Source of the DNA: an uncultured Thermoguttaceae bacterium
GTDB taxonomy: Bacteria; Planctomycetota; Planctomycetia; Pirellulales; Thermoguttaceae
Length of the DNA stretch: 64,000 bases
NCBI GenBank assembly: GCA_938084835.1
Contig: CALKER010000007.1
Span: forward strand, 372,001 to 436,000
Direction of reading: 5' to 3'
Below, piece after piece: positions 1-8,460 of this stretch. Both the position numbers and the translations under genes were made by a program. Position 1 is the stretch's first letter. Every line of letters begins with the position of its first letter. The notes under the pieces are model-generated. The model was not told where the DNA came from. It was given only the letters and a program-made list of their open reading frames with translations, and ran no database searches.

Positions 1-63
1 CCTGCAAGCTTGCAGAGTGCTCGCGCTCCGAGTAACCGGAGAGCTCCCAAGCTACTTTGCAGG
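1..63. repeat. Nested inverted-repeat element at left edge
   Basis: CCTGCAA at 1-7 is the exact complement of TTGCAGG at 57-63. Inside lie the palindrome CTGCAAGCTTGCAG (2-15) and a CTCCG/CGGAG hairpin (about 26-42). It lies just downstream of the purine nucleoside phosphorylase stop, so on the minus strand it could be a 3'-end structure. No U-tract is seen, and the element may continue beyond the window. Confidence 0.3.
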
Positions 64-82
64 GAAACAATTCAGAAAATGT

Positions 83-931
83 TCACCTTCTTTTAGCGGC
101 GCATAGTCGCTCGGCTTCGTCAGCAAGGATGCCGAGTACGATTTTTACCAGCTTGGGCTCAGCCGCTGCGGCGGTGGCCAAAATTTCCTCTAAGTTAATT
201 GGTTGGAGGGCGTCGGGCAAACACATGTCGGTGACGACAGATAAGCCCAAGACCCGCATCCCGCCGTGAACAGCCACAAGCACCTCCGGAATTGTGGACA
301 TACCGACCACATCCGCACCAATTAGGCGCATGAAGCGGTATTCCGCCCGGGTTTCCAAATTTGGGCCTGTTACCCCAAGGTACACACCCTTATGGGCCAC
401 GATGTTTTCTTTGCGAGCGATTTCCAAGGCCCGGTCGATAAGCCGACGATCGTATGGCTGGGACATGTCCGGGAAACGGGGGCCAAGGCGGTCATCGTTT
501 GGGCCGATCAGCGGATTACCGTTCATGAGATTAATGTGGTCTTCGATGACAACAATATCGCCCCGCGCAAAATGCGGATTTAATCCGCCGGCAGCGTTAG
601 AGACGATAAGGAGCTCGGCCCCCAAAGCCCGCATCACCCTCACCGGAAAAGTCACCTGTTGATAGGTGTACCCCTCGTAAATGTGAAAACGGCCTTCCAT
701 AGCTGCCACCGGTACACCGGCTATCAGCCCGCACACGAGCTGGCCGGCGTGGCTAATGGCCGTTGTCCGCGCAAAATGAGGTATCTCCTCATAGGGAATA
801 ATCGCCGGCGATTCGATACGCTGCGCAAGCTTTCCTAGGCCCGTGCCCAGGATGATCGCGGCATGGGGCCGCCGCGACCATCGGCTCCGCACGAAGGAAG
901 CAGCTTCCTGGATTTGATCCCACAGCTCCAT
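83..931 (-). CDS. Purine nucleoside phosphorylase, trimeric type
   Basis: Cytoplasmic enzyme of purine salvage that splits purine nucleosides with phosphate into base and (deoxy)ribose-1-phosphate. The 282-residue length suits the trimeric PNP/MTAP family. Visible motifs are the phosphate loop GTGLGK (29-34), SNAAGGLN (111-118), GPNLETRAEY (189-198) with the base-binding Glu193, and VGMSTIPEV (209-217). At the position equivalent to human Asn243 the protein has Asp235 (VVTDMC). In this family Asp there goes with acceptance of 6-aminopurines, so adenosine or methylthioadenosine may be substrates; that is inference. An ATG seven codons upstream (952) is possible. The ATG at 931 is preferred because AAGGGAG lies six bases before it. 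It is last in a minus-strand run after argC, argJ and an acidic protein. Confidence 0.92.
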   Translation of the reverse strand: MELWDQIQEAASFVRSRWSRRPHAAIILGTGLGKLAQRIESPAIIPYEEIPHFARTTAISHAGQLVCGLIAGVPVAAMEGRFHIYEGYTYQQVTFPVRVMRALGAELLIVSNAAGGLNPHFARGDIVVIEDHINLMNGNPLIGPNDDRLGPRFPDMSQPYDRRLIDRALEIARKENIVAHKGVYLGVTGPNLETRAEYRFMRLIGADVVGMSTIPEVLVAVHGGMRVLGLSVVTDMCLPDALQPINLEEILATAAAAEPKLVKIVLGILADEAERLCAAKRR

Positions 932-1101
932 CACTCTCTCCCTTACCCGCATGGCTTCTTCTTGTGGATTTTGATTTCCGCTCCATGAGATGGCCTGGGC
1001 GGCACGCCGGCAAATTTCTTTTCACCGGCAGAAGGCCGACTCCAGGAAACGACGGTACGAGCAACTGATTCCGCATCGGGAAGATTTGTGGCGGTGTTGG
1101 T

Positions 1102-1494
1102 TTATTCGATTTCTTCTTCCAAGATATCTTCGCTGCTTAGATCGTCGGGAGAAAGTTCCTCAAGGTCATCATCTTCGACTTCTTCGGTGTCAAGATCTTC
1201 CTGGGTTTCGCCGCTTTCCTCAGCTTCCTCGTCCTCGTCCTCGAAGCGGTCCTCAAAGCCATCGTCGTCGAATTCGGTATCGAAATCATCGTCGAAATCA
1301 TCGTCGAAATCATCATCAAAGTCATCATAGCTAGGGAATTCGTCGCGGCCTTTGCCCCGAAAAAGCGGTCTTCCTGGTTCGTCGGCCGCTAGTGTTTCCG
1401 TCGCTGCGGCTGGGGCCGGTTGTGGGCTGATGGGCTCATGGCAGAACACTTCCACGACTTGCCGCCGGGGTTCGTCGCTAGGCTCAACTATCAT
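1102..1494 (-). CDS. Very acidic FDDD-repeat protein, unknown function
   Basis: I do not recognise a family. The 130-residue product has a short N-terminal part rich in Pro and Ala (IVEPSDEPRR...). From about residue 60 to the end it is almost only Asp, Glu, Phe, Ser and Leu, with at least four tandem D/F units (DDFDDDFDDDFD). At DNA level these are 12-base tandem repeats around 1279-1326, a place prone to slippage. No signal peptide or membrane segment is seen, and it is probably intrinsically disordered. The start at 1494 is favoured over a longer frame from 1590 because AAGGAG sits eight bases upstream. It lies between argJ and the nucleoside phosphorylase, about 230 bases after argJ and 170 bases before the phosphorylase. 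The frame is intact; the opposite strand is also open there because of the repeats. Confidence 0.6.
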   Translation of the reverse strand: MIVEPSDEPRRQVVEVFCHEPISPQPAPAAATETLAADEPGRPLFRGKGRDEFPSYDDFDDDFDDDFDDDFDTEFDDDGFEDRFEDEDEEAEESGETQEDLDTEEVEDDDLEELSPDDLSSEDILEEEIE

Positions 1495-1728
1495 ATCGAA
1501 AACTCCTTGATCAAGATCGCGCTGGACGCCTGAGCCGGGTTTGACTGCGCCACAGGGCACTTGGGGAACGTTGGGTTTTTTGCCGAGCAAAGGTTCCGAG
1601 CCCCCTCCAAAGGTGACCCGCGGGCAGGGCGATTACCCCGCCAGTTTGGCATTCCGCAGGCACCGAGGTGTGCAATTCTCCAGGAAATAGCAGAGCTCCT
1701 AGCCCACACTCTGCACGCTGGCGGCCGG

Positions 1729-2922
1729 TTAGGTGTGATAATCGGCGTTGATGTGAACGTATTCCTCCGTCAGGTCGGAGGTCCAGAAGCGTGCCGACTG
1801 GCTGCCTTCTTCCAAAGCGACACGGATAAACACCTCGGGGGAAGTGCGAATCGATTGAGATACCGTGGCGGCATCGAAGGGCACAGGCCGGCCGTGTTGA
1901 TACAAAAGCCATCCGTTGACGTGAAGTGTTAGCTTGTTGGGATCGAAAGGCACGCCGGCATATCCCACGGCAGAAACGATTCGTCCCCAGTTGGGATCGG
2001 CCCCAGCTACTGCTGTTTTCACCAAAGGGCTATTGGCAATGGTGCGCGCGATGCGGAGGGCATCCTCCCGAGTGCGACAGCCGCATACATCGATAGTGAT
2101 CAAATGGCTAGCGCCTTCGCCGTCGGCGGGAATAGCCCGAGCAAGCGCTTGGCACACTTCTAGTAGTTTTTCCTGAAACAATGCCCTGAGCTCCGGCGTT
2201 TCAATCCGTACCGGCACTGCTCCGCTGGCCAGCAGGAGGGCTGTGTCGTTAGTGCTCATGTGTCCATCGACACTCATACAGTTGAAGGAGTGATCCACGG
2301 CAGTGCGAAGGAGTTGATCGGCCGTGCGCGGATCCATGGCAGCATCGGTGAGGATGACCGCCAGCATCGTGGCCATGTGAGGGCTGATCATTCCGGCCCC
2401 TTTGGCTGCCCCGGCCAACCTCACCCGCCTGCCGCCCAGTTCCAGCTCGGCGGAGGCAACCTTGCGGAAACGATCGGTAGTGAGCATGGCATCGGCCACA
2501 TCGAGGAAGGCTTGCCCATGGCTGGCTAGCTGACTGGCGGCTAAGCGGATCCCCTCCCGAATTCGTTCCATGGGCAGGAATTCCCCGATGATTCCTGTGG
2601 ATAAGACCAGGACATCTTCGCCCGAGGCCCCACAAGCTTCTCCGGCAAGGTAAGCCATCTCTTGTGCATCGCGCAGACCTTGTTCTCCTGTACAGGCATT
2701 GGCATTGCCGGAATTGATGACCACGGCCCGGATGGCGGGATGAGGGGTGCGGGCCCGATCCCACGCCACCGGTGCTGCATACACAAGGTTCTGCGTGTAA
2801 ACACCGGCGGCAGTACTGGGGCGATCGCACACTATCAGTGCTAAGTCCCGTTTGCGAGGGTCCCTTTTCAGCCCGCAATACACTCCCGCGAAACGGAACC
2901 CGGCAGGGACACTAAAGCTCAT
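1729..2922 (-). CDS. argJ: ArgJ, glutamate N-acetyltransferase / ornithine acetyltransferase
   Basis: Transfers acetyl from N-acetylornithine to glutamate, closing the acetyl cycle of arginine synthesis; some members also use acetyl-CoA. The 397-residue length is normal. Family hallmarks are VINSGNANACTG (68-79), the oxyanion region STGIIGEFLP (108-117) and KGAGMISPHMATML (174-187). The last holds the Ala-Thr self-cleavage site, with Thr185 becoming the N-terminal nucleophile of the beta chain. ADPNWGR and the C-terminal HINADYHT are also typical. The gene follows argC by 41 bases on the same strand, an evident argCJ operon. GAGGAG lies 11 bases before the start. Whether it is mono- or bifunctional cannot be told from sequence alone; no argA or argE is in the window. 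Confidence 0.96.
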   Translation of the reverse strand: MSFSVPAGFRFAGVYCGLKRDPRKRDLALIVCDRPSTAAGVYTQNLVYAAPVAWDRARTPHPAIRAVVINSGNANACTGEQGLRDAQEMAYLAGEACGASGEDVLVLSTGIIGEFLPMERIREGIRLAASQLASHGQAFLDVADAMLTTDRFRKVASAELELGGRRVRLAGAAKGAGMISPHMATMLAVILTDAAMDPRTADQLLRTAVDHSFNCMSVDGHMSTNDTALLLASGAVPVRIETPELRALFQEKLLEVCQALARAIPADGEGASHLITIDVCGCRTREDALRIARTIANSPLVKTAVAGADPNWGRIVSAVGYAGVPFDPNKLTLHVNGWLLYQHGRPVPFDAATVSQSIRTSPEVFIRVALEEGSQSARFWTSDLTEEYVHINADYHT

Positions 2923-2963
2923 AACGGACGATGCTCCTCGGAACTTTCGGCACTAGCTCCCCC

Positions 2964-3974
2964 TCACAAAAGGCTCAAAGTCTCCGGATAATCGTACATG
3001 ATGTTAAAGTTCTGCACGGCTGCTCCAGAGGCCCCCTTAATCAGATTGTCCAAGCAGCTAATGGTCACGATACGACCCCGCACGATCCGAGCCGTGATGT
3101 CGCAAAAGTTGGTACCCACGGAATCTTTTGTTGCCGGAAGGTGTGGCACCACACGCACGAACGGCTCATTGGCGTAAAAACTCCGGAGTACTTGGAACAG
3201 CTCTTCTTCGTTAACCTCCCGGCGAGGCACACTGTAAGTTGTTGTGAGGATTCCGCGGTCCATGGGAATAAGGTGGGGAGAGAAAATGACTTCCACCCGT
3301 TCCCCGGCTACCTGGGAGAGGATTTGGTCGATCTCCGGCGTATGGCGGTGTCGGCCGATGTTGTATGCCGACACACTTTCATTGCACTCGGGATAATGAG
3401 TTGTAAGCTTCGGTGTGCGGCCGGCACCGGAAACGCCAGTCTTTGCGTCTACGACGATTCCTTGTGGTTCCAGCAGACCCGCTTTAAAGAGTGGCGCAAG
3501 AGGCAAAATAGCTGAAGTCGGAAAGCAGCCGGGATTGGCCACCAGCGAGCTTCCACGGATGTCCTCGCGAAACAGTTCGGGCAGTCCGTAGGGAGTCTTA
3601 CCCAAGCGTGCCGGGTCGGGATGCTTCTGATTGTACCAGGCGGCGTATGTTTCCGGGTCGCGCAGGCGGTAGTCGGCACTTAAATCGACCACCTTGACGC
3701 CCGCCTCCAGAAGCTGCGGTACCATGGTAGCGCTAACGCCGTGGGGGAGGCAACAAAAGACGCACTCGGCGCGGGCTGCCAGCTCCGCAGGCGTTAGTGT
3801 TTCTAGCCGATGGTCTAGCCGACCTATGAGTGACGGATGAATCGTCGCCACATGAGGTTGACCTTCCAACCGATCTGCAAGGGCGGTTATTTCCACTTCG
3901 GGGTGCCGGAGCAAGATTTTGATTAATTCAAGCCCGGTATACCCTGCTGCTCCAAGGACGGCTACTCGTGTCAT
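2964..3974 (-). CDS. argC: ArgC, N-acetyl-gamma-glutamyl-phosphate reductase
   Basis: NADPH-dependent reduction of N-acetylglutamyl-5-phosphate to the semialdehyde in arginine synthesis, cytoplasmic. Visible are the N-terminal Rossmann loop [11 protein letters not shown] (6-16), CCLPHGVS (74-81), and the catalytic [10 protein letters not shown] with Cys150, followed by [18 protein letters not shown] and the C-terminal [16 protein letters not shown] are also typical. The 336-residue length fits the short (type 1) form. A GAGG-type ribosome site lies about eight bases before the ATG. It is the first gene of the argC-argJ pair; the 565 bases upstream hold no gene and presumably contain its promoter. 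Confidence 0.97.
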   Translation of the reverse strand: MTRVAVLGAAGYTGLELIKILLRHPEVEITALADRLEGQPHVATIHPSLIGRLDHRLETLTPAELAARAECVFCCLPHGVSATMVPQLLEAGVKVVDLSADYRLRDPETYAAWYNQKHPDPARLGKTPYGLPELFREDIRGSSLVANPGCFPTSAILPLAPLFKAGLLEPQGIVVDAKTGVSGAGRTPKLTTHYPECNESVSAYNIGRHRHTPEIDQILSQVAGERVEVIFSPHLIPMDRGILTTTYSVPRREVNEEELFQVLRSFYANEPFVRVVPHLPATKDSVGTNFCDITARIVRGRIVTISCLDNLIKGASGAAVQNFNIMYDYPETLSLL

Positions 3975-4539
3975 TGGCAGTCCTCACCTCAGACTTGCCT
4001 CATCTATGAAATGCTTTATCCCTAGTACCAGAACTTTCTTCCTGAGTTTCATCCCACTTCGGTTAGAAAGCAGGGGCACAGTGTGCGGGTATTTCCTGTG
4101 TCCACCCGGGTAGGAAGATTGAGCGGGCCAGCTCGCGGCGATCGGCGCACCCGGCCCGGCAGTAAACCCGTAAGTCCACTTTTGGGGCATAGGATGTTAA
4201 TTGTCCTTTTTCTTCCCACACCGGGGAAGTGGAGCAGGAGGAGCTTTGGAGAAACTCCGGGCGGAGAGCCCAGAAGGATGGCACGTTTTCCGTAGGGCGT
4301 GCCGGGCAAAGTGAGGGAGGCTGAGGCTCCCGACCTTGTTTGGCCGACGTCGCAAACAGCTCCCACGCGGTACGTTAGGAAGCCGGAAGCTGCTGAGGAC
4401 GCTCCGGAGGCCCGGGGAGAGGTGTGCGTCAGGCGCTGGAGGACGGACCGCGGCTGAGGCCGCTCTGTGGGCTCGGGGAGAGTGCCGACAATGGACTTGT
4501 GACTGGCGGGGATCTGCAGGAGGCTGCCCCGATGCCAAG
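3975..4539. other. Gene-free stretch, 565 bases
   Basis: Lies between the start of argC and the 3' end of the saccharopine-dehydrogenase-like gene, both on the minus strand. Open frames here are rich in Arg, Pro and Ser, lack ribosome sites and match nothing recognisable. It presumably carries the argC promoter, but I see no clear -35/-10 pair. Confidence 0.5.
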
Positions 4540-5739
4540 TTATCGACTCCCCGGATGCAAGGATGGTGACGTGGGGAAGAGCTGCACGCCTGGCATTTTG
4601 AGCACGAAATCGGGGCCGAAAGCTCGTGCGGGGGTCCAAAAACCGGATGGAGGGGCGGCGGTAAGCACTTTCTCTACTGCCGCCAAGGATGTATCCACGG
4701 TCAAGCGATAGCCGCCAGGAGTGGACAGGGCGCCCTCACACAAGTTGGCACCATCTCGCGAAATTTCGGCGACAATTTCCGCCCTGGCGTCCTCGAGGTC
4801 TTTGGGGGTGGGATTGCGGTGAGAGAGATCGATGACTTTCCAGCCCAGATTTCGGAAAAATTTTCGGCCTGGCCCAAGCTGCCGCTCAAGTACGGAGAGC
4901 GACGCGCTAGTGTCAGTAGAGGGGGGCTGAGTTCCTCGGTGGCAACGCCGTGTTTCGCCGAGGTATGCATCGATGTGATAGTAATCCAGAGGGTGACATA
5001 TTCGATACCAAATTCGCACCATCGCGATTAGGAACCTCGGAAGAACAGCGCATGTAATTATGTTTGGAATATTAGTAGTGTAATAGGCGCTTGCGATATC
5101 CCCCCAAGGAATCGCCATAGCTTTACGCGCGCCAGAAGGGAAGTTAATTGTGCAAATATACTTTCCGAGGGGAATGCGCCTCAGACGCCCCTCGCTCCGG
5201 ATGTAACCTCCTTGCAGTGCTCGCTCCCACATACTCTTTGCGGTACCTTTGCTCGGGGAGCGATCGGCGGTTAAAGCAATCCGCAAATGGGTGGCTCCCG
5301 GGTGGCTGTCGGAAAGAAGGGCTGACAGACAGTCACTCGGAACTACACCAAATCCTACCGCGGGAATTAGGACTACCCCAGCTTCACTAGCCCGGCGATT
5401 CCAACTGGCAAGTAGCTCGATGACGGAAAATTCACCGGTGATATCCAGATAGTGAACCCCGGTGCGAAGGCATGCCTCTGCGAGGGGTGCCGCGGTCGCA
5501 GAGTAGGGCCCGGCGCAATTGAGCACTAGCTGACAATCGGTAAGGTTTTGGGATAGTGCGGTCCCGTCATCGAGGCGAAAACAACGCGCCGGGCAGCCCA
5601 GTCGGTCCGCGAGGGTCGCCAGGGCCTCGGCACGGCGTGCTGCCAGAATCGGTCGATGTCCGCGACGAACTGCTTCCGCGGCAATGAGCCGGCCGGTAAA
5701 GCCGGTGGCGCCGTAGATCATCCACTTCCGCGCAGTCAT
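4540..5739 (-). CDS. Saccharopine-dehydrogenase-like NAD(P)-binding reductase
   Basis: A 399-residue protein of the saccharopine dehydrogenase / trans-acting enoyl reductase superfamily. The N-terminus has a Rossmann fold with YGATGFTGRLIA (9-20), followed by LNCAGPYS and the family-typical TGVHYLDITGE (93-103) and PAVGFGVVPSD. The C-terminal half is poorly conserved but ends with a domain (DARAEIVAEISR...GGYRLTVDTSLAAVEKVL) seen in these reductases. Characterised relatives reduce lipid or polyketide intermediates such as phthiodiolone or geranylgeranyl chains. The substrate here cannot be named. It follows mqnE by 126 bases on the same strand; since mqnE serves quinone synthesis, a role in lipid or quinone reduction is conceivable but not shown. 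Confidence 0.75.
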   Translation of the reverse strand: MTARKWMIYGATGFTGRLIAAEAVRRGHRPILAARRAEALATLADRLGCPARCFRLDDGTALSQNLTDCQLVLNCAGPYSATAAPLAEACLRTGVHYLDITGEFSVIELLASWNRRASEAGVVLIPAVGFGVVPSDCLSALLSDSHPGATHLRIALTADRSPSKGTAKSMWERALQGGYIRSEGRLRRIPLGKYICTINFPSGARKAMAIPWGDIASAYYTTNIPNIITCAVLPRFLIAMVRIWYRICHPLDYYHIDAYLGETRRCHRGTQPPSTDTSASLSVLERQLGPGRKFFRNLGWKVIDLSHRNPTPKDLEDARAEIVAEISRDGANLCEGALSTPGGYRLTVDTSLAAVEKVLTAAPPSGFWTPARAFGPDFVLKMPGVQLFPTSPSLHPGSR

Positions 5740-5865
5740 AGCAGCTCCCCATTGAGGTGAGCTCCCCGGTATGCCTCCGTAAGTCCCACAGCTGATGAAC
5801 TTCCGGAGGTTGCTCTACCGGACAGACTTCCCGATTCCTTAGTGGCCTGAATGCACGCCCATTGG

Positions 5866-7041
5866 TCACCCGACCGCGTTTTCCTCGCAGGACGAAAGTT
5901 CCGGCTCGATGGAGGAGACCGGCGGCCCTGTCCACCAGTGGTCGCCTTGACGGTACACCACCCGATAGAGCGCATCGCGTTCTATCGGGGAGCGCCCAAC
6001 TTCTCGCACGAGGCGGCATAGTTCGTTTACCGTTACCGCCTGAGGAGTTTGAGCGCCAGCCGTGTGAAAGATTTGCTCCTGTCGCACAGTGCCGTCAATG
6101 TCATCGGCGCCAAACTCGAGGGCTATTTGGGCAATCGGAAGACTCAGCGACACCCAATACGCCTTAATGTGAGGAAAATTATCGAGGATGAGCCGGCTCA
6201 TTGCTACCATGCGAAGGTCCTCCAGCGGGGAGACTCGTCGAAGGTGAGAAAAGCGGGTTCCCCCCGGGTGAAAGGGAAGGGGCACAAAAGCCTGAAATCC
6301 GCCGGTTTCGTCCTGCAGTTGACGCAATCGAATTAGATGTTCCACACGGTGGATCGGCTCTTCGATATGCCCGTAGAGAATGGTCGCATTGGTGGGAAGG
6401 CCCAGCCGGTGTGCTGTCCGATGCACCTGAAGCCACGTGTCGGCATCTGCCTTGCTAGGGGCCAGCTGGACCCGTATCACGGGATTGAAAATTTCAGCTC
6501 CACCCCCGGGAAGACTAATAAGCCCCACGGAACGCAAGTCGTCTAGAACCCAGGCAATCGGTCGGCTAGTGATTTTTGCGAAGTGGGCGATCTCTACGGC
6601 GCTCCAGGCTTTTAACCCCAGGCGGGGGAACGCCTGATGGATAACCCGGAGGATCTCCCGATACCACTGGTATGGTTTGTCCGGCGGTAATCCTCCAACA
6701 ATGTGGAGCTCCGTGCAGCCGGAAGCATCGGCCTGGGCTGCTTGTTGGAGGATATCATCCAGTCTCAGGGTTCGCGCCTGGGAGTCTGTCGGCCGGCGGA
6801 AATAGGCGCAAATGGGGCATTGATAGATGCAAACGTTGCTTGGATTAATGTGAGCGTTAATCGCGTAGAAGGCGGCCTTTCCCCACCGTCGGCTGCGAAT
6901 GGCATCGGCCCACTGGCCCACAAGATGGAGGTCTACCGCGGGGTTGAAAAGCAAGATGGCCTCTTCGGCCGACAGGCGTTCCCCCCGGCTTACTTTCGTA
7001 TCGATCCGTTCAAGCTGATTTGCGATCGGCTTCTCGAGGAT
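5866..7041 (-). CDS. mqnE: MqnE, aminofutalosine synthase (radical SAM), non-ATG start
   Basis: Radical SAM enzyme of the futalosine menaquinone pathway, joining the 3-enolpyruvyl-benzoate product to an adenosyl radical to give 6-amino-6-deoxyfutalosine. Seen: the [4Fe-4S] motif CIYQCPIC (Cys71, 75, 78 counting from 7041), LPGGGAEIF, TNATILYGHIEE and ETGGFQAFVPLPFHP, which match MqnE better than MqnC. The first ATG/GTG/TTG-type start in frame is TTG at 6954. However, the frame stays open upstream and encodes the family-typical RGERLSAEEAILLF before it. The only plausible start after the upstream stop is ATC at 7041-7039, with GGAG eight bases before it and the trmB stop two bases before it. 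I therefore extend the gene to 391 residues. The ATC start is inference. Other mqn genes are not in the window. Confidence 0.85.
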   Translation of the reverse strand: MLEKPIANQLERIDTKVSRGERLSAEEAILLFNPAVDLHLVGQWADAIRSRRWGKAAFYAINAHINPSNVCIYQCPICAYFRRPTDSQARTLRLDDILQQAAQADASGCTELHIVGGLPPDKPYQWYREILRVIHQAFPRLGLKAWSAVEIAHFAKITSRPIAWVLDDLRSVGLISLPGGGAEIFNPVIRVQLAPSKADADTWLQVHRTAHRLGLPTNATILYGHIEEPIHRVEHLIRLRQLQDETGGFQAFVPLPFHPGGTRFSHLRRVSPLEDLRMVAMSRLILDNFPHIKAYWVSLSLPIAQIALEFGADDIDGTVRQEQIFHTAGAQTPQAVTVNELCRLVREVGRSPIERDALYRVVYRQGDHWWTGPPVSSIEPELSSCEENAVG

Positions 7042-7043
7042 GG

Positions 7044-7760
7044 TTACTTCTCCGAATTCTGGGCTTCACCAGTGCTTGACGTCGGCTTGCGATATACCGC
7101 CTTGTACACCGGCACAGCTTGCAATCGCATACGACGTTCGAAGTGAGTCAGGTAACCGCTTGGCGGCTTTCCTTCTGGCAGAGGTCCACCCTCCTCGGCC
7201 GAAGGAGCCCGAATTTCTGCTGTCGCTCGAAGCTCTTCCAATCCTCCCTGCCGGAACAATTGTCGGGCCTCTTCGAAATAGCCCTCCACATCAGTCCAGA
7301 AGTGGACAACTCCTTCCGGTTCGAGCCCCCGCAAGAGGTCCGCGACAAACTCCGGGCGGATGACCCGGCGCTTACGATGTCGTTTTTTCCACCAAGGGTC
7401 TGGGAAATAGATGTGTACGGCGCGGAGTATTGCCGGTGGGAAGACCTCGGCAAACACCCGCAGAGCATCGCCTTGAACCACCGCCGCATTGGGAACGCCA
7501 AGCTTGGCAAGCCGGGACGCAGTATAGCGAGCGTACTTAGGGGAAATTTCGATCCCCAAGAAGTCGTGATCCGGATTGTCGACCGACGCTTGGCTTAGGA
7601 ACATCCCTTTGCCGGAGCCCACCTCGACCTCAAGGGGCGCACGTCGATCGAACAAAACCTCGGCCTCCCACGGCCGCGGTAATTCCTCAAACGGCCAGAG
7701 ATAACCGCTCAGGTCAAGATCCGGATCGATTTTCCGCAACGCGCGTGGAGCCATTGCCAC
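7044..7760 (-). CDS. trmB: TrmB, tRNA (guanine-N7)-methyltransferase
   Basis: Methylates G46 in the tRNA variable loop to m7G using S-adenosylmethionine. Seen are the SAM site VEVGSGKGMFL (about 46-56) and the family signature IYFPDPWWKKRHRKRR (about 117-132). Downstream are FWTDVEGY and the C-terminal YLTHFERRM and VYKAVYRK. The 238-residue length is normal. GTG at 7760 and ATG at 7754 are both possible starts; the ribosome site is weak. It appears to be cotranscribed with mqnE, whose likely start lies two bases after the trmB stop. Loss of m7G46 is known to matter for tRNA stability in thermophiles. Confidence 0.95.
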   Translation of the reverse strand: MAMAPRALRKIDPDLDLSGYLWPFEELPRPWEAEVLFDRRAPLEVEVGSGKGMFLSQASVDNPDHDFLGIEISPKYARYTASRLAKLGVPNAAVVQGDALRVFAEVFPPAILRAVHIYFPDPWWKKRHRKRRVIRPEFVADLLRGLEPEGVVHFWTDVEGYFEEARQLFRQGGLEELRATAEIRAPSAEEGGPLPEGKPPSGYLTHFERRMRLQAVPVYKAVYRKPTSSTGEAQNSEK

Positions 7761-8460
7761 TCACTCGATCTTGCCGAAGGAGACTTCTCCCGCAAGGGAT
7801 CGATTTTTTAATTCCTGGGGCAATCGACTTTCCCCAGGCCCTTGTGTGAATCTCCTCTGTCGTCCATTTTCTCCCACCCATTCTAAGGGTGGAGCTCTGC
7901 CTAATTGGGGGGACTTATTTCGGGACCTTTCGGGGACTGTTGGGGGAACTTTGTTCGGGACCTCCCCAGAATTGTTATTCGTAAACACATGTAACTCTCC
8001 ACAAGCCCGGCTGAGCGCTGCACTTCGGGCGCTGGGCGGGCAGGGGCCAGGGCTGCATCTAAGTCGTCATAGAGTAAACCATTTTACCGCCTAAGACTCG
8101 TTTCATTGTGTGACCAACTCTCAGACATTGTGTGATCGCCGCAAGGAGGCCGTCCGCGCCCCTTGAACCAATCAGAGGAGTTGTAGCAGGTTTGGGCTTC
8201 CAAGTTGATGACGTTCATTCCCCCCAGTTGAGGAAGTACCGGGGCTTCTTCTGAAATTGCTTGCTAGGCCCGGCTATGCGATGAGGCTGACCCACCCCCG
8301 GCCGGGCGCCACCCCTTTTGGCTAGGTTCAGCTCCTTTGAGTGGTCGCCCATCGCGAAAATTTCGCGGCAGACGGGCTCGTTATAATTTTGGCATGATGG
8401 TTGGACGTAATCCCTCAGTAACATCGTTGCACGACAGACCGCTTTTGGTGAGGGAAGTTC
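7761..8460. other. Divergent intergenic region, 700 bases
   Basis: Separates trmB (minus) from arsC (plus); no gene is recognised. A G-rich tract at 7907-7959 has GGGGGG, GGG, GGGG, GGGGG and GGG spaced 6-10 bases apart, built from degenerate units resembling CGGGACCTTT. CATTGTGTGA occurs at 8104-8113 and 8126-8135, exactly 22 bases apart. Near arsC there is a palindrome and a TATAAT, listed separately. Confidence 0.5.
8353..8387 (+). promoter_or_regulatory. Candidate arsC promoter with palindromic operator
   Basis: TATAAT at 8382-8387 is a consensus -10 hexamer 73 bases before the arsC start. No good -35 is visible. At the -35 position lies CGCGAAA-A-TTTCGCG (8353-8367), a perfect 7-base inverted repeat around one base. 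This could be an operator for a repressor or activator. No ArsR-type regulator is in the window. Confidence 0.4.

Noticed and set aside
1260-1330. CRISPR-like short repeats
   Set aside because: They are 12-base tandem codon repeats inside the acidic protein gene, without spacers.
4049-4639. 196-codon minus-strand frame upstream of the saccharopine-type gene end
   Set aside because: Skewed Pro/Arg/Ser composition and overlap with the 3' end of a real gene in another frame.
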